Shown here piece after piece: positions 45,601 to 60,600 of a stretch of 64,000 bases of DNA (positions are counted from its first letter, which is position 1; every line of letters begins with the position of its first letter). A program made the position numbers and the translations under genes. The notes below the pieces were generated by a model that saw only the letters and a program-made list of their open reading frames with translations, made no database searches and was not told the DNA's origin. Source of the DNA: Prostheceraeus crozeri (Eukaryota > Platyhelminthes > Polycladida > Euryleptidae); contig CAJQUW010011280.1 in NCBI GenBank assembly GCA_907163375.1, positions 124,001 through 188,000 of the forward strand, in the 5' to 3' direction.

Positions 45601-48600
45601 GAGCTAATTTAGCAATTGAATGATTATAAACATTTATAATGTAGGTACAGTGTAACTGTCTAGCTGTCCATGAGTGTAACACACTTCAATTGACACTCTG
45701 GCATGAATATATACTTATTGATACAGTGGTTTGCAATTTCTCCTAAACAGCAGAATGCTAGGTTGAAGTTAAAAATAGCCGATGCTGTTCATCTTAAAAT
45801 TGTATTCCCCTTAAATTTAAGAATACAATTTTAAGATCAACAGCATCGGCTATTTTTAAATTCAACCTATAATTATTGAGCATGAATATCCGGGAAGCAA
45901 TGTCAAAGTTAACATTACTGGCCAGAAATTAGTTGAGATGTCCTTTAACCCAGCAAAGTTCTAAAATCACACATTCTGTCATTCGATAATATAATCAATG
46001 ATCGTTTTCGTTTTTCGATTGAAAATTACGTCAACAAGTCTGAGTAGTTTGTCTGCACTTGGTGTCATTAGTCACCCATGCATTGAACATCTGTTGAATA
46101 ATCATAATAAGACTACGTCATGATGTAAACAAACCCACATTGACAGAAATGTATCTATGCACATGCACGATGCTGCTTTACTTCATTAGATAACTACCTA
46201 TGACAGTTCATCGCACATTAATATACACGAGCATTCGATGATGAGTGATTTCATTGATTCCATCTATGAGAATTTAGTTGTTCTCTCTCAAACCACTTAT
46301 AATGTCAAATGAAAAACTGAGACAAAAATACTGAAACTATATGCCATCATGTACAATTTAGCTGGTATGCTGAAAGATATTTCAACAGTGAGATGAAAAT
46401 ATCGATTGTATTATGAATGATGATAATTCATGCAAATTAGATAACAAATTATTAAAGTCTACGTTGAGAACGACATGCACCTGTCATGCATTGATGGACG
46501 TATAAGTAGAAAATGCCCACATCTCTGTCTCTTGATATGCTGGTTTTGCGGAAGTAATGGTAATGGAGGTTTGTTCAGATTCAAACATTCTACTTTTACA
46601 AGGAACTAATGAAAATTAGCTAGGAACTAATGGTAACATGATGATGGCATTATCATTTCATTCTTCTAAATATCTATATTATACTGATTACTGACAATGA
46701 AAAGGGCTTGTTTTGACGATAATGTTTTGTTCAATTTAGATGATTTTATTATTACTAGACATCGACAATCTAAATGATTCTTGATAAATTTTGTTATTTT
46801 AAGGGATCTTCAATTTACCTAAATTAACAACCTAAATCTGCAAAATTGTTCACCTATGAAATACCTAAATCGATTAAAATATTCACCTAAGATGTCGGTG
46901 TCCAATTATTATCATTAAGAGATTGTAAACGGGGAAAATGGAAATTTTTGGCAAAAAATCATTTTGGAATCATTTCACTTGAAATCTACATATTGTATAG
47001 ACCAGTGACTGTAGCAACATACCTGCTGTCTGAAGAATTGACACTGAGAACATATATTATCACACCTGTCACGCTCTTCTCGAACAGAATCGTATAATTT
47101 CATATCTTTCTCAAATAAATTTGTTAATCTGCAAAGAAAAATGCGCTTATCATTATTTGACACTGTTTCAGCTAACATATATTTTTTCATGTGTGATTTC
47201 AGCAATAGGTGTGCGCAGATTTTTATAGAGGTAGGGCCAAGTGTATCAAAAGCAGACTTGTGGCCACGGGGGAGGAATCAGTCGTCCACCATTGATTCCA
47301 TCGCTCCCTATGTTAAAAAATCAACACCGATGAACACACATTACACTCCAATCATCGTAAACATCAAATTAACAGTAGGCTTGTACGGAGTAAATGCAGT
47401 AAATTTCCATAAAAATTGTTATCATTACATGCTTCTTTGAACTTATCGCACTTAAGTCGAAAACAAATTTTTGAATTCGGTATTCGTGTCTGAATATTTA
47501 AATGACTGAGTCAATTCAGGAACGGGTCCAAACTGGAACTGGAATCTTGAAATTTGAATGAATATGCTCATCAAAAATACAAGTACGTCAGTAGATGGAA
47601 TATACAGTGTCGCTAATGATGAGATGTTTGTACATAGAAATGATCTCAATAAACAATATGTAGAAGCCAGAACTTCAAAACACTAGCGTCTAGGAACATG
47701 CATATTTTCTAACGATAATGAAACGATTGCTTCGTACTTGCAAATGGACGATATGATGCTCTAGCAGTCCACAAAATCTTCAACTCATGGAACAGAAATA
47801 TTCAATTTAAATCTTGTTGGAAGCAGCGTACAGAGATCCCGGGCACGACTTGGTTCCGCCTGCTTATTTACCGAAGTACAGGGTGTCCGAGCTAACGTGC
47901 CGGATTTTAGACTCCTCTAAAATCTACAACATTTGAGGAATTTTTCTGGTAATTTCAGAATAATGTAGCCATGTCTGTAGAATTTATCCTAAACACTCTC
48001 ATTTTGAAAAATGTAAATAATAAATAAATGGAAATGTTAAATAGTATGAAAATATCCAAGGCTGCAAAAGTTCTCAGTGCTCTTCAACATGGCCCCACCG
48101 CTCTCAGTGAGTTGATGAAGACGTTCGCGATAAGCGAGAGCTGTCTGTTGGCACATCCATGTTGTCCAACTTGAAATGCCGCAATGATCCTTTCAGCTCA
48201 GGTACCAGAACTGGGGCCCGACTTGTAAGCTTTCGATGTGATGAAGCCTCACAAGAAGTCGCAGGGAGCAAGGTCTGTTGAGGCCCCATTCATCGTTGCA
48301 GCATAATCTTCAGCCAATTGCACACCGTCGTGCATGAACAAGATGCTGTCAGAACCGCTTGCATCTGATACCAAAACTTAACACTCCTTGGTAACTGTCT
48401 CCTCGAAGGGCCGGTAGAAACCAGACTGCCACATTGCGCGGAGACGGTTATGCAGGGCGAGTGCATGGACTCCTAATTAATCCGATGTAGATTCCTAAAA
48501 GAAGCGTCGGAAGACAATCTTCTCGGCCTCCCTTTTCAATTGGACCGGTCGTGAGTGCGCATTCAAGTACTGCTTGGCAGTTTCAAAAAATTCAAAATAA

Positions 48601-51600
48601 ATTCAACAATCAATTCCTATTTTGACCAGTGGGTGAGTGGGGAGGTCCTGGAGTCCCCCTCCGCATTTTGTGATATTGCTCCGAAACTGTAATATCTGCG
48701 ACTCCAATTTTTCGAGACTTTGGCTTCTATGCATTTCTGACAACCGATTCAAATTCTATCAAATTTGGCATCGGAACATCAAAAAATTATTTGATTTTTT
48801 TTAAAAAAAGCACTTCTTGAAAGTAGAGATTTTTTGTCAATTTCTTACAATATTAATCAGTTGAAATCACTTAGTTACAGACCATTGACAAAGCACATAT
48901 GAAGGCACCGTGAACATATTCATTCATCCGCAAGTGCATCTATGCAATTATCGTGTAACAATTGCAATATGCTTAAAACACTGCTCACAATAGCTTAATA
49001 AGTAGTATTGTCAGATCCCACGTCAAAAATGGACAGATTCTATGATTCACGAAATATTCAGTGCATTCACCCATTTGGATGCAGTTGCTGTAACTTTTCT
49101 CCACGAAATATACAGCCAAGACAACAGCTGTATATCTCATTCAATATTTTCTAATGTTTTTAGCACCGCTTAAATATCCCAATGCAATAAGACACTAACA
49201 ATATTATTCTAATAATTAAAGGATTCATGATTTTATACGGTGTTGAAATGAAAATATCATTTATACTGCTCGGCGCTTCGTCCGTTCTTTATAGAGTAAT
49301 ACACGGAACTGCATCGTCGCTTCGGTGTCTTCCGGCTAGTACGCGTCCCGTTACTGCTCGTTCTGTTAGTGCGCGCCTGTGTTTAGATACTCAAATGTTG
49401 TCCTGTTAGTGCGCGCCTGTGTTTAGATACTCAAATGTTGTCCTGTTAGTGCGCGTGTTTCTTTATAATATAAGTTCTACTTTAATTTGACTCAACTATC
49501 TAGAAGGTTATCAAGAAACATCCCAATTAGGAAAAACAATGCTTTCATAGATGAGCATTTATTCGTAGATTTAAGAGGAGGCACATTGACCATCTTCGCG
49601 CGTCTTCTTCACACATCGAAGACTAGAAGCGCTTATTGAACGGGAGGCTGCTCCCAGCACAGCAGACTTTAGGTGTTCCTCCCGCTTCATGACTCTTGAT
49701 CTTGGATTCGGTGGCTGGGTGGTGTTCTTGACTGGTGGGATTTCTTCACTCTACTCAGCGCCAGCAACTCCTCTCCTCTTGGAGGCTTTCCTCTGCGGTC
49801 TTCTTGAGGGTTGAAACATGCGCTGCGTCTATGATGCTCTGAATAGGCCAGTCTTTACGGCCCAGTCTTTACGCGCAGTAAGTGAACACTCATCACGCGC
49901 AGTAACAGGACTTACTTCCATTACTTATGCAATCATGCGACACAATTATAGAACAAAGACGCACACTATCAGGACGCGCACTAACTGAACGGCGCCGTGG
50001 CTTCAGGAAATCGTGGTCTGACAAAAGCTCACAAACGACTGACAGTGACGCATTGCACAGACGGAAATGACACGTGATAAAGACATTACAGTAAGACACA
50101 GCGATTGACAACCTGTGTAAAAACTCATGTTCAAGTCAAGAATAAAGAATCGAGTAAGTTAGAAAATAATTAAATTGACGTACATAAGAAAAGTAACATG
50201 AGAGAAGGTAGCGGAAAGAAAATGAGGAAGAAGGAGGAAAAGAATATATATTAAATCATAAATAAAGAATGATAAAATGGTGCTAATGTCTTTATCACGT
50301 GTCATTCCCGTCTATGCAATGTGTCATTGTCAGTTGTTTGTGAGCTTTTGTCAGACCGCGATTTCCTGAAGCCACTATGCAGTTCCGTGTATTGCTCTAC
50401 AAAGAACGGACGAAGCTCCGAGCAGTATAAATGATATTTTCATTTCAACACCGAATAAACGTGGAAAATATAAAATCATGAATCCTTTAATTATCAGAAC
50501 ATCATATCAATGGGCACCAACAAAGAGACAACCAATATTGTCTTTTTCCCGTTTTCATGTGATTACAGTTCAAAACAAATCGTTTATCAATGTCATCTAC
50601 CATCAATTTCCATTGATACTCAAACGTCTCAAGAGGATTTCCTGTCGCTTATGCATGCAATTTTCTACATAACTGCTTCCGAATAAATTTGAATTTGGAA
50701 TCTATAAGTACTGCAGTTGGCTTTGTGCGCACGTGTGTTTGGCACCTTATCAACGACTGTTACAGCAGCTGACATCAATGACACACAGTCAGACACGATC
50801 GCTATAGATTACGTTCACAACGCCCATTACCACGGTTATTAAAGCAACATAATTTTGCAGCTTGATGACATAAGGATGATAATTCATCATTCAAGTACAT
50901 CATCATTGATGTGTGATGAATTTACCACATGAATACTTGCATTTTCCAGGTAATAGGGACAATTTTTCATTTTTCCTTTCATTCAAAGTTTGTCCCGGTA
51001 TAGACAATCTGAGTTTGTTAGTTTATATGCTTTAATGTCAAACACACTTTACATGATTGAGGCATCCTCCTTAGCGCTCGCATATCACAATCAAGGTGAC
51101 AGACAAATGCTACGACTAAAAAGTAATCTGCATAAAGTATCCATAAAAGTATCACTGCTAGAGGCGCTTGATAATGTGTTGCAACGCAGAATAGAAACGT
51201 CACTGCGTGATTATTGCTTTTCATTGCATGGTTCTCGGTTTCCAGAGATCCGTCGATTCAGATTCGACGTGTTAATCTTCAGGACTCCCGATCTCTTTGC
51301 TTGAATCTGACGCAGCCATCTTTTACATGACACTTCCATTAAGACACTTTTATAATGCACAGTGTGGACAATTCGATTAGAAATCAGTCATTTCGATCCT
51401 TCCATTAAGTTGAGGCTCCACCGTTCTGGTTTGCCGAGATCCGGACAATGTAGTATCAATAGAATCTCTACACTGGTTATTAATTTTAATCTCTAATCAG
51501 TACAACCGTTGCGATTTTAATGCTTATCAAGTTATCAGAAAGGAAACTGATTTATTGATTACTACTACGAGATTTTCCATGAAGATATCACATAATCAAT

Positions 51601-54600
51601 ATCAATAATAATAAGTACAACGAAATATTCTATATTTTATTCTACACATCTAATGCTGCAGAATATGGCCTATTTCGAAGCGTGCTATATTGTATCTTCT
51701 CGAATCTCTCTTCATATCTACCCTAAATAAATAAAATCTAATTAAGGAAAAATTATTGTTGCTGGTAATGCGAATTCATAATTTACTTCCCGTTTCAAAC
51801 TTAGTTCTAAATATTCTATGAATCGTTCACCGCCAGGCGGGCCGGAAGGCCTTCTGACAACCGGGCAAAAGTGATTCGACACATGACAAAGTGATTACAA
51901 GAAGGTGTTCCATAAACCACTTCATAGTCAAGAGCCTATCCAAAGAATTATTTTGGAATGCGTGAGGAAGACTTAGGATCGAGATATAGGAATCATAAAA
52001 ATCGTTCTTAAATTTTTCATATATAAACAAAATATCAATTCAAAATATATCTGGCAATTAAATGATGAAAATCAGAGTCATACTATCAAATGGAATGTTG
52101 TTTCCAAATCATCGCCATGAATCATAGGGAATGAGATTTCGCGATTCTGCAAGTCCAGACTTGCGCTGCCACCTGCGATGCAATTGCAGTTAATTACATG
52201 TTCCGATGAGTAATTTGTAATCAATTACATATTTAGCCATTTAATTAAGAAGTAATTGCAATCATTGTATTATTATTATTGTATTATTGTAATTTGCAGT
52301 CAGCAGTGTTAACAAATTTATTTTAATGAGCACATAATTATATTTTTGAGTAGGTAATTTGTATTTGCCATCAATTACATTTCATGCGTAATTGACAAAA
52401 GTCTTTAATCCATGTCTCGCATAAAAACTTAATCGGCTGATCCTAAAAATTGTATCAGCAAATCAATGAAATCATTTCTAAACGCAGACATCGTAAAATC
52501 ATTTACCACACAATGCTAGGATCTATGAGCACTATGTAACATAATGGAATATTAATGAGCTATCTTGTTTTTATAGCATCCGATACTTACCATCGATTTT
52601 CAATTTCTTACTGTCTGATGATCGGTTATGAAATTTATAATTCGTGAAACGTAAAGTCAAAGGTAGTTAGCTTGTTTCTCACTTACAAGCTTTGGCTATT
52701 CAGCTCCATCTTCTATAATATTGAGTACTTCGTCTACTGTGGTTGAAGACGCTAATTTGTACACACATATTATGAGACTGTCCCAAAAAGTGTCCTACGA
52801 ATTTGAGTTATTAAATCATAACGTTTACTAAATAATTTATGAATAAGACTACACTATTGAGAGTGCTAAGATTATCAATTGAGACTTAAATACAATTGAA
52901 GTGGCAATCATTTTCATACAGCTTGGTGAACGTGGATTAATTACCTTATGTCACATGTCGTGAGTCAAGTAAAGGTCAATCCCGTATCTTAGCTGCAAAC
53001 ATACCTAATCTAAATTGAACAAATTATCATCAACTTTGCGAGAAACGGACTGTAGAGCTTAGTACTTGAGACTTCATAAAGTATGCTCCTTAAAGCCTTG
53101 GCTCGACATAATTTTAAATGAATGTTTTGAGAAAGCCAAGTACGATGGTTACAGCTAAAAATATAGGCTATTATTAACATATACCCGAGGCCAATATCAG
53201 GAACCTCAAAATAGTTATTTGCGAATTTGAGAGTGAAGTCTGAGAAAGAAATTGTCCATATTACAATCTTTCATTTCTAATCCTGAACTTAACTGATTCA
53301 GAAATCACCGGTAAAAACATAATTTCTTAAATGTGTGCATGTGATTGTGCAGTTTTCTTCTAGTGCAACCCTTAGTTTGACTCTCCTTAACCGAGTTCTA
53401 TTGAAGACCCGACTTGCTTTGAATCATGAGTAAAATTATTTCCCATACATGTGCATTTTTTCACTTTAAGATGTTGCAAAATATCATTTCCTAATGCTCA
53501 ACTTTTGAAGGGCCTTTGACGTTTATAACCTTCACACCTTTCCATTCTTGATAATTGAACCTGAGCATATTAGAAAAATCAATTGTTTTCTGAACCTTCG
53601 CACCACTGGCGATTTTTTGAATATCTTTTGAACTAAGCAAGCTATGGCCATCACATTTCTAGTAGCTTACTTTTACGTATTATGCAACTTTTGACAGAGG
53701 GATAATCAATTTGGCACAATACTTTTGGCGAGAGATATATTTTAAGATTTGAATGTTTGGAATACTTTGGCTGATTTCGGGATGCATTCACTTTGCGGCA
53801 TAAATTCTTGATAAAATAAGTTGAGACTACATGAAGGATTTTTCCTATTTATCGAGAGATATTTACAAATGCAAAATCTTTGAAACACCCCGGTTGGGCA
53901 AGGGTAAAAAAAGGCGCTCCTGACAGACGCATGAAGTTTCATGCCAGCATATAATTTGGACCGAATTCAGTTTCGAAAGAAAAGAGATCAAATCCAGGCA
54001 TTTTGTCATAAACCTCAATTACTAAGGTGTTCCATTTTTTGCAACCAGTGAAAATATATTTCATGTCATTATTATGCAACTAATCAATTCGAGGATTAAC
54101 AATACAGCATTGATAGTCTTGCACGCACAGAATTTGATTGCTTAAATGTTTCAGTTCACTAGAACTGAAGACTAATCCAAAACGATGGCACATGCAGGAA
54201 CTTAGTAAGTGGGCAAAAAGGAATGCCTACTACCTTACAGATATCGGGAAAAATGTCGTTCTTCGCCTGCGGATTGCTGTGAATTCCTCATAAATGCTTC
54301 GATTTCCACGATTCCTTCAGATTCGAAGAATTCAGATCATTGTACACAAGTTTCCTCGTTAATGTTGGTCCGTCCGATTTTTTGTTTAGAAGTTGGCAGG
54401 AGTGAGAAATTGAGTTCACTCCATCTCTTCGTAGGATTTATCAATGATCAATGGTTCTGTGACAGCGAAGTGTGACCGAACGAAGAACTTGATGTGTATG
54501 ACACGCACGCCACTGGCTGCTGTCTGAGGCCCACTGCTTTTTCAGTGACGACTTATTGTTTGACCGTAGATCGTATGTGGTGTGTGCCACTTCATTATCG

Positions 54601-57600
54601 CATACGAGATATGACTCTGCCCTTCTAGGAAACAACGACTAGCAGGAACAAGCAGTCTAATTCTGTGCTTGCACGAATATTGGTGTGGTAATAGGCGTAG
54701 ACGCTAAGCAATCAGACTTAAAAAGATGACAGCATATTTATAACTGCTTCATCTGAAAGAGAAGCTCACAAATATCATTAAAGAGGGTTGTGTGGTGGTT
54801 ATGAAACTACAAACCACTCAGAAGTATCAAACAGCAAGAAAAAAAGATACGCTCCTTTAATTTGAAGATATTGAGGACATGACGTTGTATCCAGTGACCC
54901 AAGGTTAAATGGCTTACCGAATCAGTACAGGAAGACCATACGTTTCGCGGACGCTGCTCTCGTCAGCTCGATACAAAAGATTCACATCGAGTTTCTGCAG
55001 TGAAATAAGAAATTAATGTTATTGGAGACAAAATATCTGAGATTTACAGAAAATATAGTAACTTTGATTTGCCTTTTTTATTCAAGTGAACTCAATGAGT
55101 CTATCTATCATTCACTAGTTAGAACCAGTTGACAAATGGTTTGATTGTACGAATAACAACGAAGATTATCATTTATTAATGTTTGGTTTTTAAATGAATT
55201 TATTGTATTAATTTAAATTACCATTTACTTTATCAATTGTTTGCGTTCACTAGTTAAAAGTCTAAAAATGTTTGCAGCATAGTGTCAACTTCACGCTGTA
55301 ATGCAAAACAAGGTAACTTTGTGCCACTTCTAGATTTTCAACTTTGACAACAAAAGAATATTTGATCAATTTTATTAATCTCATTGATCAATTTCATTTT
55401 TTTAAAATCATTCTTGGATACCATTACACCAAAGCATGGTAAAGTGCTTTTGAGATGGACAAAGGTGCCCAGATTTCTGGCAACTCAATTTCGATATACT
55501 CGTGTTTCTGCAGTAAAATCAATTTCAGTCGCAACATTAAAAAATCAGTAGATAACATTTTTCTGTTCTTCAGTCCAATCCTTCGCATAAACATTACAAA
55601 TGGCCGAAACTGATCACCGAGAAAGGATTTCAGCCAACATTAAAACACATAGCTGAAGGATCTTCCAAGAATCATCACACGGGTTTACCCGTCTACTGCG
55701 CTTAATACGGGGCTACATATTTGTTCATATTTGGCGAAGTTTTGAAAATTTTCATCAAGTTATTATAGCTTCATTCGTTACACAAGGATAACTCACCGTT
55801 TTGTCAGCATTTGCATCATCTGCATCTTCCGATGTTCGGTTATTTGGGGAAACCAATAGCTCAGTTTGATATGTTGTATAAAAGAAATCGCCAAATTGAA
55901 TCATCAAAAAATCTTGGTTCGCCTCCTTTGCTCCAGCAGGAGGTATCTGAAAAAATTGCAAATTAGGATAAATCAGTTTTCAGCAAGCATCGTCATGCTT
56001 AATGTATTCATAACACTTTCAGTCAACTTCAAATTATTCAGTTAAACCGTAGTTTTGTTTTGTAACCAAATGTTGAGCTTGAATTATTTGCGAAAAACGC
56101 TTGAAAATTGAAGAATTGAAATTAGCACGCAGGATATGCGTATTTAATGATGCATTATCATCATCATCATCAAGATGAAAGCCCTACAAGCAATCGTTTC
56201 CCTTTCTCTTCTCATTCAGTCCTTTTTGGCATCTCGAATAGAGATACTTTCAACCTAAAAAAAGCTTCTAAAATCACATATATTTCAGGCATTATCTTCA
56301 CCTCAATCATTTAAGTACCCTAACAGTTAACTTAGTATTCAACTTTCTTGCTTCATCCTTATGCAGTCATTTAACAAACGTAGGAGCGAGGCTATTTTAA
56401 GGATGTTGCTACTTTGACACGCTGCAATTTTCAATAGTGACACTTGAAGAGACTTTAACTTCATTATATCATTTGAGAGAGATGCCAATATGCCGCCACT
56501 GTTGTCCAGCATCTAAATGTAGCATGGCTTCGTACAAATACGCGAATCAAAAATAAGTAAATAATATAAAGGTGGTCATTCAACTTCGAATGTAATTTGA
56601 GATCAGAAATTAAACCACATCCATCAAACAAGGTTAGATGAAACATTAATGCTACATTGCACATAATGCATTAATTGCAAAATAAAAACACTTAAAAGAT
56701 TCACTATACAATTAATCAGCTACAAAGTCATTATGTTAATAAAAATAATCATTCTTCCTTCTCCTAATAAAGTATTCAGATAATATTAAAAACACTGAAT
56801 ACGTTCGGAAATGATTCATAGGTATAAAGTAGACACATGCGAATCGGCAAACTTTGAGTCGAATCAAATCGGGTCGTGATTCGCGAATCGAATCGAATAA
56901 TGGGAAAGTTACATAGGTCTACTTTAGCCTATTGTTTGATTTACGACTTACTTAACCAGCTACACTGTTAACAAACTAGAAAGTATGCTTTTGAAATAGG
57001 TGCCAGATAAATACTTATGCTTTTACTTGGAAGATGCCCTGACTAGTCATGGTGTAGCATTTTTTGAGTTGGAAAGAGCCAGATTTTTAGTGATATCAAT
57101 TATTATTTCTTTCAAGCTGTACAAAATTTTTCGATTATCATCCAGCAATCATTTTCAGGTACAAAAGACTAGGGATAGTGGAAGTTTAAAATAAAAGGAA
57201 TCTTGTATTTACAATGAGATGATATGATAATTTATCATGATGTGATATGCAGGAATGTAGATATGAACAGGTTACACAAAATTACATATCTTAACCAGTA
57301 ACAAAACTAAATTGACCTGAATGGATGGATGAATTCTATGTTAGTTGAAGTAGTGAAGAAATTGAGAAATTATTGAGTTATTTGTAAAAAACTCGATTGT
57401 CAAGTTCTGCTCTACTGTTTATTGTTGGTTTATATTTATTAATGATGACTGCTTAACGCAACCTCAAATTTGCATCATCTTGGGCCAGAATGTCAATATT
57501 GAGGTAGTTTGATCGATATGCAATTTCTATCGATCTGATTACAGTCGATTCTAATTGATCGTGTCATTGGTGACAGTTTATTTGTACACTTCACAATGTC

Positions 57601-60600
57601 TAAGACCCAAATATTGGGAAATACATTCTCCATGGCCGCAGTAATTTGATTTCTCAATTAAATTGTTTTCGCGTTGTGGTCGGGGTTTTTTTAGTAGCAT
57701 CGGTATAATTTCCTGGTCGAGTCGGGTTCGAAATAATGGTCACGTTCAAGTTGTGTAGAACGAGAAAAAATATTTGACGACACTACTTTCCGTGGTGACT
57801 ACTTTCTGTGGTACTTTTTGTGGTGACATCTCTAGTATTTTACACGATAAAAGCCTCAATCGTTTAGTACCTGATAAAGTTCGGGAACAGTACCCGCCCA
57901 AAACCTATTTTTCTCTGAATAACCCTGTCTCATTGAAAATTTGCAACTATAACAAATTCCTCAACAAGTTGGATAGAAGCAACTTACAAAATATTGTCCA
58001 TTCAGACTGTAAGTGTAGTCAGCACCCTTCTCACATCAATGAGCATCACAAACATGTATTTACTGGTGATTTGGATTTTATTGAGCAACCAGACCTGAAA
58101 GAGTTACTTTCATTAGGCTCTAAGCACCGTTTGTCCCTTCCCGTTCGTCACAACGACGTTATAGATAGCATAACTGTATCCATAGATAAGCACATCACAA
58201 AGATGTGCAATAAGTTTAAACTTTCAGTCAGTGACTTTCAGGCTTGGAAAAACAGGATATTAGTATTAGCTAAAGATAGAATACATAAAAATAAAAATGT
58301 AGATAATTTACAAACGAAATTTAAATCTTTTCGTAATTTCAGCAGAGATTTGAAGTATTATCATCAGCATTTTATAATAACTACCGTAGACAAAGCTAAT
58401 AGTAATTACGCATTCATCTGTAAAAAATTTTACGTTATGATCTTATTACAAGAACTTGGATTCGATCTTAACTCACTAACCCCTATTGGTAATCAGTACT
58501 TACATTCCATATGATGTGTCTCCTAGTGATTTAGTTAAGAGGCATAAGGATTCTATGAGTAAATTATTCAGCACCCTTTGTAGAAAAGATGATGAAAAAC
58601 TCCCAAAATTATATTGGATACCAAAATTACATAAAAATCCCTTCAAATTTCGCTTTATAGCTGGTGCTAGGCACTGTACTACTAAGCAACTTTCCATTAA
58701 GATTAATAAAGGTTTGTCTGTTATCAGAGACCATTTTAGGAAGTATTGCAACGCAATTCATAGTAATAGTGGTATTAACTGTTATTGGAGCATAGTATCG
58801 TCCGCTGAATTCCTCAATAAAATTCAAAACATTACAGCATATGACGTACAAATTTTCGATTTTTCCACTTTGTACACCAATCTGGATCATAAAGATGTCA
58901 TTACTCACATTTCCGACCTGCTCGACTTAATTTTCAACGATTCTAATAGGAAATATTTGTGTGTAGGTTTTGAAAAAAGTTTTTTATCAGGTGTCAGGTA
59001 TCAAGGTTATAGCGTATTCACTAAGGATAAATTTAAAGAAGCCATTATTAAGTTCATTATAAGCTTTTGTTACTTTCGGAGGTTTAGTCTTTCAACAAGT
59101 AAGAGGCATTCCTATGGGTGGTAATTGCAGTCCTCTTCCTGTGGATTTGTTTCTTTTACATTGTGAATTTATTTTTATGACTAATTTAATGAAGAATCAG
59201 AAGTATGGTATTATCTAATACTTCTAGATACATCGACGATTTATGCATTATTAATTATAAAAAGTTTGATTCCTTGATACCACAGATTTACCCACCTAGT
59301 CTAGAAGCCAGCAGAAGTGGGAGTAATAACAAACAAGTAGAATATCTTGATATTAACATAAATATCACTGACTGCGGCACAATTACATCTGTTTTTCATA
59401 AAGTCGACCATTTTAATTTCCCTGTCACCCTTTTAACCTTTCCGCAAAACTGTATGGCCTACAGGACAGGAGCTAGAGTGTTTGCTGGACAAGTTTTAAG
59501 ATATGGGCGCATCTGTACATTGGAAAAAGATTTCATCCAAAAAGTCAATCGTACAGCTACTACTCTCATTAAGAGAGGATATAACAGCGTAGATCTCAAG
59601 CAAAGTGCTGAGAAGCAGCTGCATAAGCATAGTGAAACTTTATTGAAATACGGATATTTTTCTGCTAAGCAGCTTCTTAATAATTGTGCGTGCTTTCATT
59701 GATTTAATTGATTTCGAGGCTGCTTTCATATAGCAGGGCCCCGCTTGGGTGAGTTTGAGCGTTCAGGAGTAGGGGCCGAAACGCGAATCCTTACCTAAGT
59801 TCCTGCTGATGACCTCAATTGCACATTTTTTCAATTAGGTAATCTGTTGTAGTTGTTATTTCCTTTAACATGTAGGGAACGCCACATGGGTCCTTTTGAG
59901 GGATCAAATTCTTTACACTTATCGTTATCTTCTACTTCATCTTCTCCTCAATCAAAGCATTTAATTTCATTCTGACGCAATTGACATGTGCAAGCAGCTG
60001 GGCGACCAGACCTGCAGATTAAGTTTTGTCAATAGATATAAGCTGTTTCCGCAATTACTACACTGCCCAACACACAGTGTGGCAGACAGGCAGGAGTTCT
60101 CGAGTAAGTCATCAATTTTTTTTCTCACTTATATTTACACAGTACTTTTTTTCATTACCTACCATTTGAATATTTTCAACATTTACATTTGTGTTTTATT
60201 TTTTATTTTTCACATTGGTTTTACTAACTGAATAGTTTGATTTGTGATTTAATTCATTATTAACTGTGTTTCGCCTAAGGTTAGCCCTTGCTAATTTGAT
60301 TCCCACTGGGGGCTTGGACAGTACTGAGATAGTCAGACTTTTCTGGAGCGTTGTGGTATTTTTATTCCGGATGCCCTTCCTGCCTACTTCCAATGACTCC
60401 TGAGGCTCGACTTCTGGACCAAAAGATTGCGAGGTCAAGAACTTGACCACTGTATTACGGAGACGTGTCAAACGAGAGAGGGCTACAAATCGAAAGAATA
60501 TTGATGTAATTTCTGGCCAGCAGAAGACAACCAATTCAAAAATTTTGTCATAGCATGCTATGATATCGTTTAATCGCAGTTTATAAGAGCCAGGACAGTC

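Noticed and set aside
49361-49455. Short regularly repeated units considered as a CRISPR-like array
   Set aside because: The units are contiguous 40-bp tandem repeats with no spacers, in a eukaryotic genome, inside a transposon-like structure.
52190-52400. Alternating gtaatt/caattac repeats suggesting a MITE
   Set aside because: Too AT-rich for the similarity to mean much; boundaries not definable.
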